Below, one piece after another: positions 11,521 to 23,500 of a stretch of 64,000 nt of DNA. This DNA is from Dipteris shenzhenensis (taxonomy: Eukaryota; Polypodiophyta; Polypodiopsida; Gleicheniales): NCBI GenBank assembly GCA_047967505.1, contig CM106538.1; one strand, written 5' to 3'. Every line of letters begins with the position of its first letter. Positions within the stretch are counted from its first letter, which is position 1. Position numbers and translations under genes: made by a program. The notes below the pieces were generated by a model that did not search any database, was not told the DNA's origin, and was given only the letters and a program-made list of their open reading frames with translations.

Positions 11521-12480
11521 ATAAGAAATTCATTTATAATATTTTTACTCCATAATATAATAAATCTTTATTAACTAATGTTAAAATATAATTTTGCTAA
11601 AAATATATATTATTAATCTATAAATTAATATAAATATATTAATATATTAATTAAAAATATATAACTTAAAAGGGAGGTCTTCTAGCATATGTGCTTTATA
11701 TAATACTTATTCTTAAAACAATGAAGAATTATTGAATATATTGCTATTCTATACATTATTAACTTAAAAAATAATATAAATATAAATTAATTATTATATA
11801 AATTTAAATAAATATATAAATTATTAATATTATACATTAATAACATTTAAAATTATGTAGATTATATACTAATAACCTTTCAATTCTAAAAAGTAGTCAA
11901 TCAAAGAATTGAATTAATTAAAAAAATAAGAAAATATTAAATTTTACACACGTACTTTTAGCATGTATGCTTTTCTTCCATGTGTATAATACTTGTTCAT
12001 TAGTTGAAGAATGAAAAATTAGATAATGTATTTGTAAGGTAGGTATTTAAAACCATAGAATCTAGAAGAGGTTTAGCATACTTACTTATCTTTGTTACTA
12101 TGTGTAAGACTTTGCAAAAGCCTTAAACTTTGTTTAAGGCTTTGCACAAAACTATAGTATCATTGCATCCATATCATTTTTTTACTTTAGCAACCACCAG
12201 ATATCCATTGTATCCATGATATGGAATACATATTTCTTTTGAATATTTCTTATCACATACTTTTTCATTTCTTCTGATACACCATGCAGCATGAATGTAA
12301 GAAAATATGAATCAGTATGCTTTTAGCCTATGTACTTGTCCCTAATCAGTAGGATACTTTGACTAGGTAGACTTATAATTACTTAAAGTAAAGCCTTTAC
12401 AAAGGATCGTACCTTCTGATACACCATGCAGCATGAATATAAGAAAATATAATCCCTCTTCACTGCATTCCCATCAAAAT
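11521..12480. other. AT-rich DNA with short direct repeats and a hairpin
   Basis: No gene is seen. A stretch of about 38 bp starting CTTCTGATACACCATGCAGC occurs at about 12268 and again at about 12414. A hairpin with 14-15-bp arms and a TTT loop lies at 12114-12145 (core AAGCCTTAAAC). Confidence 0.5.
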
Positions 12481-12498
12481 ACACATTGTATGCATACA

Positions 12499-12507
<9 letters not shown>

Positions 12508-12546
<39 letters not shown>
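12508..12546. repeat. (CA)n(TA)n microsatellite
   Basis: A run of CA dinucleotides passes directly into TA dinucleotides. A (GA)n run follows at about 12772-12795. Confidence 0.9.
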
Positions 12547-12547
<1 letters not shown>

Positions 12548-12669
12548 AAATACCTATCAATTTTAATCTCCAAAGAAGCTTCATCTTTTGGGACGATAAA
12601 GAATTACTTCATCATTAGGTTTGGCTTTACCTTGCTTTGCTCTACTACTAGGTTTGGCTTGTACCTCTC

Positions 12670-13982
12670 ATGCTAGAAGCTCCTATCTGTTATTTATTTT
12701 GGTTTTTTGCACTGTTTTGTGCTTGTTTCATGACTGTAGTATTGTGTATTGCAAGTCCTATCCAAAAGGGTGAGAGAGAGAGAGAGAGAGAGAGTGCATG
12801 TGTGCACGTGTGGGCACCTCCTTTTGCCCCTGCTTCTACTCGCGTGTTTCTTCGCCGAAAGCATGGTGGTTTGCCTACCTCTCCTCTCATCAAATCGGCA
12901 AAGCTGGATGGTTCTGATGGCCCTTCCTCTTCACTCCAGCTGGATCTTCTTCGCCAAGTGTGCTCTGCCTCTGTCACAGAAGTTCCTTCATCGAGTTTCC
13001 TGCTTGTTTGCTCCTTGGATTCTGCTCTTCTAGTCTCTAGTCTTCGAAAGGCTCAACAATTTAGAGTCTGCCTCTACTTCATGGGCAGGGTTTTATCTTC
13101 AGTTCAGCTCCGTCTTTGGGCTGATGTCGCGGTGGGTCCGGATTCTATTTCTTCCTTTGTCTTTTTAGGCAAAGGATTTTACTATGCCCAGTGCTCTTCG
13201 ACTGAGGTGGTAGAGCGCCTTGTCAATGATACTGGTGTTCCTGCAACCTCCAGTTTCTGCTATGGCTTCTTTGGTGAAGTCCTCTATTGCTCCGAAGCAC
13301 TACTGGAGGAAGGTTGATAAATCACAGGCCAATCTTCCTCTTGCTGAAGAAGCTCAGGATTGCACTATTGTTGAGCACCATCAGTTTCCTTCTTCTCAAG
13401 ATATGGATGTAACCCTTGCAGAGGGCAAATTACAGGATGCTATGTATGCTATCTCTCAGGATACTGCCCCTACTCTTATTCAGATTGATCCTCCAAATGA
13501 AGCTCAAATGCAAAACCCTATTTCATCGGATATAGCTTCATCATCGGAAGATACGGATGTTGAGTTAGCTCCTACGCCTTTGATGCCTGTGCCAAAGTTT
13601 TCTCCTGTCAGGGATACAGAAGTACCTTTTTTACTAGAATCTTTCCATCCCATGTTACAACAGATTTTTGACCCTTTGATTCAAAAATTCCGGGTACCAA
13701 CCTATATCAAGAAGAATCATAAGGGCAAAAAACAGCTTGTTTTTATTGATGGTGTAGTTTCATCACTGCATCAGTTTTTACAAAGCAATAATCTAAAGCT
13801 GGAGGATGTTGTATTTGATTCTCCTCCAGCTTGATAAGTAACTTTTTACTTGGCTACCTCATGACTTTTGCCCTAGGGTTTTTTACTTGTAAAACTTTTT
13901 CCTTGTACTTATTGGTGGGTTTTTACCTCTTTTGAGGTTTCCCACAAAGAAATATAAAGATTTCACTAAAAAAAAAAAAAGT
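12670..13982 (+). mobile_element. gag-like retroelement ORF with poly(A) tail
   Basis: Two overlapping frames (12670-13317 and 13220-13834) read as one protein broken by a frameshift near 13,230-13,310. The middle part (about 13,050-13,230) has the pattern of the DUF4283 gag domain found in plant LINE ORF1 and Copia-like elements: a hydrophobic GR start, a conserved Trp, a glycine-phenylalanine turn and a CSS tract. The rest is acidic and has no recognised domain. A 130-bp untranslated stretch then ends in 12-13 adenines at about 13,970, as expected for target-primed insertion. No reverse transcriptase is attached. It could instead be a processed copy of a host transcript. Confidence 0.4.
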
Positions 13983-14010
13983 AAATGTACACATGCATAC
14001 ACATCTATCT

Positions 14011-14014
<4 letters not shown>

Positions 14015-14063
<49 letters not shown>
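14015..14063. repeat. (CA)n(GA)n microsatellite
   Basis: CA repeats are followed directly by about 18 GA repeats. The remaining sequence to 14,543 shows no gene and probably includes the 3' untranslated region of the pyruvate decarboxylase gene. Confidence 0.9.
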
Positions 14064-14065
<2 letters not shown>

Positions 14066-14543
14066 CACATTTTCAATTTTCATATTTCTTTTAGTCATGA
14101 AGTTGAGATTTAAGACTGACTATTTGGAAGGAGAACTTCCAATGTGAAATTATAGCTGAGAATATAAAAAGAAGACTACTGAAGAAGAATCCATCTCAAG
14201 GAAAACAAGAGGACTTTGTACAAAAAAACAATGCTGCTGACTTCATCAGCACACGCTATCATTGTAACAGGATAAAAATATGTAGACCTCCTAGAGCAAC
14301 GCGAATTGCAAGAGGAAAGCAGCAGTAAGCTTAAAGAGATCTGCTTGTAATTTTTTAAAAGCTAATATCTTGGCACCAGCGAGACACATAGCTTAAAAAG
14401 TTGATTTAAAAAGCATTAAGCAAGAAACATTAAAGATCTGCTCACAAGACATAGTATCTGAAAACTGTTATCTTGGCACTGGCAGGACAGATAGCTAAAC
14501 TAAGATAACAATGTTATCTGGTATCTTTGATCATGTTTTAATG

Positions 14544-17500
14544 TTATTGTGGGTTCGGAGGCCTGCTGTTTGCTGCAGAAACACGTGATCCCCACTCTAA
14601 CAACTCTTTGCTTGTATCATCTTTGTGTACGACACACTCTATAAAGCAAAGGCAATCTTTCTCTTCTCCTTGAGCTGCTCCAATAGCTTTTATAAGTTCC
14701 TCTTCTGTTTTCACCTGCATCATGCCAAATAAATTATCTAAATTGAGCATCACGACTTTACGGACGTTCGAGCAAAGCAGTGCTATGGACAAAGAGCAAG
14801 TACATGTGTCTACTTTCCATGGAACTTTATATAATTCCCCTGGGGTAATTTTCTTGAAGAAGCAGGAGGGAAAAATGAGTAATAGTCCTACCCTTAGTAA
14901 GACCAGTAATTCACCCAGAGAAATAGGTACTTCCTATCCCCATATCCAAGTACTATTAGTGAAGAAATGGATGAATTTACAGGCCCACTGTGGAGGCTCC
15001 CTCTCGTTTTGCAGCAGCTCTCTGCACTGATTGCACATTGCTAGGCTATCACCCCCCCCTTCAAGCAAGATCCCTCCATTTTTCCCTTTTCACCCAGTAT
15101 TATCATCCCTGTGTAAGTGCTCCCCCCACCCCCATGTTGTCTCGATTTCCTACCCTGTGCAAGGGTCCCCCTTCACCTGTTCTCCATGTAGGCTACACAC
15201 TTACCCCAAAAGCAGGCCCTGACCTTTTACAATCAACCCTCCTCATTCTATCTCAATTTAAGCTTTCTCTTGCATTCCACTGCCCTTTGCAGCACCTTTC
15301 AAGCCTGATCTCTAAGGCCTGCTACAAACCACCTCCCCCTGCTGCCCCGGCACACGTCTGCTTCCCCTAAGCATAAGCAGGAACTCTCAAGCATCCTTTG
15401 CAGAAGTAACTCCAAAGAATTATGGATGGAAGCCTTGGAAGAGATCACCATGCCCCATCCACGATCCTAGTCTTTGCATTGATACCCTCTATGGTGTCCT
15501 TAACATCCTATACCTAACGTAGATGACATTCCTCGCCCTACCAGCTCCACGCTCTTCACCACGCCAAGCATGAAGAGCCATCAAACACCTGTAGAATGCC
15601 AATGATCATGGAGGCAATCAAGCAGAACTCCGAACTCATGCTTGGGAAACACTTGCTCTGATCCTAGCCAAACTCTTTAATGAGGCTTTCTGAAAAGGCT
15701 TTCCTATATCTTGGACCATCAACACCAAAGCAAGAGACCCCACGACGCAGGTAACTATCAGACCGTCAGTTTGTGGAGGACAAGCTCGGCCATGCTTTAT
15801 TCTCAAAGAACCCTCCTATAGAAGCGTGGATCCTGGGAACAGTCCATTTTCTTCATTAGAGGCAGACACCACTAGTGTGAACCCAAGTCCTTCCGTATGC
15901 AGGGCAATATCCTTTACTCTTCTGGACATCGCAGACATGACTGCCTCCCAGAGAACTAGACCGCTTCCACATTGGGGATTGGGCCAAACAAAAGGGAGGT
16001 TCCACAGGCATTTTGTAGAGGATGACGACATAAAACCACTCCCTATTGTCCTTTGCCTAGAGCAGCCACGACGAAGACTGAGACTTAGCCTGCTAGACTC
16101 CCTATTTTAGGAGAAGGATATTGGGGAACTCATCATTCACATCTAGACTATAGAGGAGCCTCCCTAGACCAATCAGGTTTTGGCTGCGTCTTTCTGTAGC
16201 CAATTGTTTGAGGCAATGGCACCCTCTGAAGTAAAGGCAAAATATCTGGTTGGAATCCCTTGGTGGTCTCGGCAAAGATGATGGGATGCTAAGAGGCCAA
16301 ATCCAATGAAGTCTGACACCGAGATGCTTGAGCCAAAGCCTTACTTTTCCATAAATGCTGGGAGGATTATTTTTTCCCAGAGAAAAGGCTTTATATTAAT
16401 GCTGGAGAAAAAATCTACCATACAAATCAGCTACCCGTGTGGCCCTAATCGTGTGAGAAAACAAAAAAAAGGAACACTGGCTGTCAACCAGCCTGTTTTC
16501 AGAGAACCCAGCTCACTACATAGGGTGTCTTTGAAACAGGGGCCAACAACAAGGGTGGGGAACTATACAACCAGCAAATGCCTCACTCTGTGAATACCTA
16601 GAAGGCACATACACGCCAAGCCTTGCAAATATGTGCCCGCCTCTAAGCAGACGTCTTAGATCCCATCATCCCTCACTCCCAAAATGCGCGCTGCCTGGGG
16701 GAGCCATTGGCCTCCCATCACCAAACTGCAACGGTTGACCCAGATGTTCCAAACAAAGATGGACATTGTCTCCCAAAATCTGCAAAATGACCTCCTGGGG
16801 CATTTTGCAAAATCGCGACCAAAATCTGCAAATGACCTCCTGGGGCACCTATTGCTCGACCCAATGCCACTCTCTCCAAGAAGTCCGAGTGGCCACCTCA
16901 AGCTGAAGATGATGGCCAATGTGTGTTGTGTATGAGAAGAAGGGCAGAGGGCTAGAACCACTCACTCGGATCCCATTGCACCTCTCGAAGGGGTGGCCCT
17001 TTCCGGTCAAGGGGGCCTCTAAGAAGATCTACCTACGAGACTGCTGCCACTAACCTCCTATGCGGGGGGTTGTTTTTGAGAAGCCCTCTCTAAAGCAAGA
17101 GCTTCTAGGGCTGCGATCATGGTGTGAGACCACACACTATCAGCTTGCTCAGCAAGGCTTTGCTCTACATCTCTGGGTCTATGATGCCAAGTCCTCCCTC
17201 CACCTGCCAAGCGCTCTATTGTTCCTAGTACCATCCAATCCAGCCACAAGAAGTTGCACACCGAGTGCTTGAGCTATCCCATGCAACCACTATGAAAACA
17301 CCAGCAAGCTATGTACCACGGAGTGGCCAAGAGGACCTGTTTATGCCCACATGACATCCTAGATAGCTCACTGTCTGGCCTCACAGGATCCAATAGAAGC
17401 CAAAAGAGCCCCCCAGTCTCCACGATCTCCTCTCAATCACCAAGAGGAAGCCGACTGATCAGTCCACTTGATCCTGACCCCATATGTCTGACTGTACAAC

Positions 17501-20500
17501 TCGAGGGCACCTCAAACTCCCTCTAGAGTCTTTGTCATGCCATCTAGAAAAAATCGTCCTCCTATCGAATTGGGAGTGCACATTCCTATGAGGCCAGCTG
17601 CCTAAGAACATAGAAAATAGCCTAGAGCCTCTACCACGAAGAGGATATCCTAGTGCACCGAGCGGGAAAGAGAAAAGGCCTCCTTTGTATATTCCCCCAC
17701 CGACTGGCACTCCCCATATACAAGGCAGAGACCCCCTGAATCCATCACTCCAAGAAACCCATCCATCCCATGATTCCTCCAAGAAAGGCCACTCCACCTT
17801 GTCATAAGCCTTCTCAAAATCTAGGAGAAGGAATGTGATAGGATGAAACTCATCCTATGCCCAATCCATTGCGTCCTAGAAAGTGAACATGTTGTCCAGG
17901 ATTCTGTGTTCCTAAACAAAACCTGTCTGAGTATCATGCATAATATTAGCGAGATGGGGGTGCAACTGCAAGCTCAAAACCTTAACTAAGAACTTGTAAG
18001 CGGTGTTCAGAAGAGTGATAGGTATCCCCCTTTCGAGATCTGACAAATCCAGCCGTGATTGAGCAACTGAGGGAGCAATCCGGCATCAAAGACATCTTGC
18101 TAGAAGGCCAGCCGCAAGGGAGTATGAATGCAATCCCAAAAGCACCTTAATAAGCTTGGAGTCAAGCCGTCCTCGCCTAGGCACTTATCTGGTAGGAGGG
18201 TCTTGAGCGCCTCCAAGATCTCCCCATCTATGAACGGGGCATCCACGTGCCTGCTCATGCCTGGGGAGACCCCTGCACCCAAATTGAATCCCGGGCTACT
18301 GTGGGGATGACTCTTCTGACTAAAACAACTGTCTCGATAGAAGTACATGGTCAGCTCAAGAATCTCCTAAGAGTCCGAGGGGATCTGGCCACTCTCATCA
18401 CGAAGTAGCAAGAGCTAGTTCCCACTGAGTGAGGGCCAGTGGTCTAAAAGAGATGCCTAGTTATCCTATCCCCCTATTGGACCCAACGCACCCTAGAGGA
18501 GTCATAAGAAAAGAATGCCCTACCAACCTCTATGGTCTAGAGGTCAAGGTGCGCAATCTCATACCTATCTGCAAGCCACTGAGAAACTAGGTCTTGCTAT
18601 CTGAGTCTCTCTATGGAAGCCAAGGTCTCAGTGCTCTCTCCCTCTCCTGAAAAGAATGTCGCCTCCGAAGTGCCTACAAATGTAGTTCCTTACTACTTCT
18701 CTAAATCACAACTACTACCCAACTCGCCAAGCCATCTAGTAGGGGGAAATTTGACTACTACCATGGCCTACTGCACCTCCTCCTCCTATAGCAATGCATT
18801 GAGGGTCCGGATCCCCTTCTCTAGGGGAGTCCATGAGGGGGCTGATCCAAGTGAAAAAAGATTCGGAAGTGATTTAACCTCATCATCCTAGCAAGAATAC
18901 TCCTGGCTCCACCTTTGTGCATTGCCCAATCACCCCATGTAAAAACTATCAAGTCTCTCTTGCCAAAGAGATGGGGTCAGGGGGCAAGTGGTGAGGTGAT
19001 CACCGTCTGCATTACTATGCTAGCATAGGGCAGTGAGGGAGGGGGGGCAGCCAAAAGGAAGAGGAAAGAAGGCAGAAGGTGTGGGAGCGAATGAGTGTTG
19101 GGGAAGAGGGTCTAGGAGAGGCAGAGGTGGGATGGGTGAATGATGGTAGCAAGTGGACTAGGAAGGGGCACCTCTCTTTTAACTGGGCCCTCAGTAGTCT
19201 CGGAGCCGGCCTGTTGTGAAAGGGTTTGCCAGAAGGTCCAAGACCTCTCCCTCACATGTCTAAGGGTGTCCTGAGGGGGGCCCCTTTGTTTGAATCCCCT
19301 AGGTTTTTTTTTTTTTTTGGGGGGGGGGAGGGGGGTGGTTCTAGTCACCCCATGTCTACTTGCTATCAACACTTGTGTAGCATATACGATTCTTTGCAGC
19401 CCTCTTGCTTGGCTTCCTCTCGTCCACTCTAGTCCAAGCCCTCTCGCAAGACTCCACCCAAGGGGTCTGTGAATCTTGCTGATATGTAACGAGTCAGTGG
19501 GATCTATCCTTTGACCCTCTTGTAGATGCCGTGGGAGAGGTTGTAGACAGCTACCAACCTGAATCTCAAGGGCGGGCTCTCCCTTCTGCTTGTATCAAAG
19601 ACCCTATCTTGGGAGGCTTACAACATCAACCTTGAAACTCGCCCCCATCCAAGGTCTCAAAGAAGGATCTCCTTGGGCAAGGATGTTGGATACTCCACAA
19701 TCACCTTGAGCCACAGAACCCCATCATCTACAAGAACCAAGGCTGTGGTAGGATCCAACACTGTGCCAAAGCAACCCCCGTTAGAAGACAAGATGACACA
19801 ATACTCATTTGGAAGACCTGAGAAGTGAAGCATCACTAGGAGCCACGGCACATAGTGTGTTGTATCCATATCATCAGCTATGAAGCCATGGTACCAAACC
19901 AGATGCGGCGGGCCGAGTAAGGTGGGACTCTGCTCCACCAAGGCCTTGGTAGTGTTGGGGGAGCTTAGCTAGAGAAGAAAGAACCCCTCCCCATATATGG
20001 TGACCTCCTGAATGTGGTCACCCTTCGGCGCCAAACTCGCCTAGATCCAATCTCCAACCTGGCTCCTCGTGGCCATAAGGCCTATTATGCGCCTTACCAT
20101 TGTTGTATCCTACAAAAATGATTGAACTACAATCTTCACCTATTGCTTGTCCTCAGAAATCCGAATAGCTATGGTGGGGGAGTCGAGGAAGCTGCCATAA
20201 GAGCCCCTCTAGCCAGTCCAAACGGTTGTGGTGTGGGGTTCGAGGAAGTTGCCATAAGAGCCCCTCTGGCTAGACCAAGGGTCATCACCAAGATTGCATT
20301 CCCAAAGGAGATAAAGCTAAAAATCTGCTCGTGCTACCAAAGGAAAGGTGAACAAGATGAAAAGGAGGAGAGGAGAAAGGAAGGGGAACTGTGGGCTGCA
20401 ACCATCCACTAGAAAACCTCTTTGGGTAGGCAAGAAACTGTTGCGGATTCATCTCAATATCACGTGTTCATATTGTGCATAGCATATATACAAAGAGTGC

Positions 20501-23500
20501 TAGCCCTAGAAACCCTAAGCTAACCCTACACGGGTATGGGTATGTATTTTTTCATTTGTTTCAACTAGTATAGTGTACAGTTAGTTGTTTGTGATGTGCC
20601 CTCTCTCCTCATCTCCACTCTTCTCCTCTCCCTCTTCATATGTATTCATGGTATCAGAGCTCCCTTCTCTTCCGCTGAGACATTGAGATCCTTGTGAGAG
20701 TTAAGGGTGCTATAGGATGTGGGATCACGTACCGCATAGGAATCAACTCCTTTGGGTGCTGTGATTGTGATTGGGCCAAAGACATGGACACTTGGCATTC
20801 GGCATTCCATGAACTATTGTTTTCTACCAAGGGTAGGGGTCATTTTTTGGCTCAATAAGAAGCAACCAACGGTCGCTCTTTCATCTATGGAGGTGGAGTA
20901 CAAAGAGGTCTGCATGGCATCATGCACATCCTTCTGCCTTCAGTGGATCCTTGAAGACATGGAGGTTCTACAAGAAGAAGCAGTACACCACGCACGGGCG
21001 AAACACATCTACCACTTCATCAGGGCACTGATAATGGACGAACTAATCGAGCTCACCTATTGCCAAACAAAATAAAATGCTGGAGACCTATTCACCAAGG
21101 CTCTTTCTCATGAGTAGATGGAGCATCTCATTCGACGCATGGGGGTTGGTCCACATTGAGTCTGTGAGAGAAGGTGTTTGAGATCACTGACCCCTCTATG
21201 AGCTGCCATATGAGGCAGACAAAGGCACAGTAGATCTGTAGGTCAGGAAAGTCGGGCAGGGATGGTGAGCAACTGCTGCAGTCCTGGAAGAGAGATGACT
21301 GCCAGCAAATCAGGGTTGCAGATTGCAACTGCTAGGAGAAACAGATCCGGAGCATGTTTGCAGCAGGAGCAAATGCATGCAAGACTGACCTATTCAGTCA
21401 TCAAAACTGACAGGTACAGTCAGCCCGCTGGTTGGGTCATTCGCGTTGATCAACTCGGTTGGCTTGTTGACAGACCAGGTCGGCCTGGTTTGGTTGGCTG
21501 GATCTGGTCCAGATCTGGTCAGCTGGTTGGCCAAACCTGGCTGGAATGCCCTATAAAAGGGAAAGCCTTGCTTCAGTTTTAGCATCCCGCTAACGCCCTT
21601 TCACCAAGGCATGCATACAGCATGCACAGGAGCAGCAGCCTTCCTCTTCTCTCAGTCTTCTGTCAGCCACACCTGGCTGTGTTTGACTGAGCACCCGCTG
21701 GAGGTTTTGTGCTCATCCCTGAGCTACTGTTTTCCCACATCTGTGGATGAATAGACTGATTATTTTGTGAAATTCTTTTTGCTGTTATATCTCCTACAGG
21801 TCTCTGTTACTGTGGGTTCATTTACAGCATACTGTGGGTGGAAAGAGTTCACATTCATTTTCCGCTGCATACAGGTGCTCCAACAAACACTCAACCTCTG
21901 ACATAATCATGGATTTTTTGTACTAGCACTGCGCTATTGTCTGTGTAACAAAGATGACTAGATGTTGGACTGTGATTTCATAGATAGCACAGCTTAGTTT
22001 GTAGATAGTCTCCAGTTGGGTCAAACTCTTAATGGAGCATTATTGCATGGCTTTTGGACCCCGTATCAACTTACCGAAGTCAATCGGATTTTTCACAGCA
22101 ACATAGTGACGTCTCACCTAGGGAAAGACTTCCAGCTTCAAATAAGTTCCTCTACGACAGACAGGATCATACTTGGGATGTCACATGGAGATTGATACTT
22201 CAGCTAATTAACGTTAGTTTGCCCATGATCAGAAGGGGAGCCTGATCCGTTTGAGTTATCATGAGTAAATTCACAAACATGGCAGTGTTTCATCCTATGA
22301 AGATTGATGGCAAAGCACCAAAGTAGGCTCATCACCTTATAGAGCAGGTTTTTCACTTGATAGTTGTGAAGATCCTAAGTTTATGAGCCACCTTTGTCAA
22401 TTAGTGTTTCAAAAGTTAGATAAATTATGTCTTGTGGGGATCATCCTAATACTGATAAAGAGACTAAACCTTTTATGATTAGCATACCTGTTCATGTTAT
22501 AGGGTTACCAGTACTCCAAGGAAGGCATGAAGGGAGGACCCTTTACCTTGATTTTTGATCAACCAAGCACTTATTTTTCGATGGATTGGAAAGGATTCAT
22601 GTCTTAACCCAAGGTGGTAATTTGCCAACATATGTTGCATGCTCGATACCAAGTTGTTAGGAGATGCCATACGGTTTCCGGAGAGGGTTAGAAGGTATTT
22701 TAACTGGTGACTTTCTTGAACATTGAGAAGATAATGATGAAGTCTAAGAGCTACTCCTTTCCATTCTCTAAGAGAGAACCTTGCATCATTTTAGATCAAC
22801 TTTTCTTCTCCTCATACTATACATTTTTTATTTCACTGTTCTTCCTCATGATAGTTTCTTGTTCCATTCTATCCCCTAAAGAGCTAAAATGCACCTAATT
22901 TATCTTCCTACATGCAGTTCCAAGAAATTAGCCCCTTAACCCTGCTAATCCCATGTGAGAATTCGTACTTTCCTTTCTTTCAAACTTCGCGTTACTTTGT
23001 CTTTTTCATTCGTCCTCTGAAACTATTAAAACACACAAAACCTATTCCATATTATTTGCCACAAAATCCTATTACAAACACTAGAAATGCAATTTCAGAT
23101 AAAAATATCGTTGGTGAGCTACTGTTTTTCACTCCAATCTTCCACATCAGTTGAAAACACGAATAGTCATTCCCCACCCCCACCCCACGGCTCAGACCCA
23201 TGCCCACCAAAAATGAAGATGCTTATGTGTTCCCTCTTCCATCTTAGGGACTCATCTTAGTGAGTGTACATTGAATAGGGACTACTATGCTGGAAAGCAC
23301 ACAAACTTTTGTCAAGTGTGCTGATACTTATAATTTTTAAAGGCAATTACCTTCACAGTCCAACAGTTCCCCTCCTTGTTGTGAAATGCATCCACCACAG
23401 CAGTGTAATCCCAATTCTTTATAATATTGTATGGTCCATCATGAATCTGCACTTCAATTGTGTATCCTCCATTATTTATAAGAAAAATTATATTTTTCTG

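Larger units (their letters stand above)
14715..23350 (-). other. giant intron 6 of the PDC gene
   Basis: The donor AAG|GTAATT at 23351/23350 and acceptor ATGCAG|GTG at 14715/14714 join Lys526 to Val527 in phase 0. The intron contains LINE pieces in both orientations, a Copia LTR with leader, a Copia RNase H with a 715-bp LTR, and unassigned sequence at 14.8-16.6 and 22.3-23.3 kb. Confidence 0.85.

Noticed and set aside
15816-16110. Overlapping frames on both strands in the PDC intron
   Set aside because: Possibly LINE debris, but no diagnostic motif could be read.
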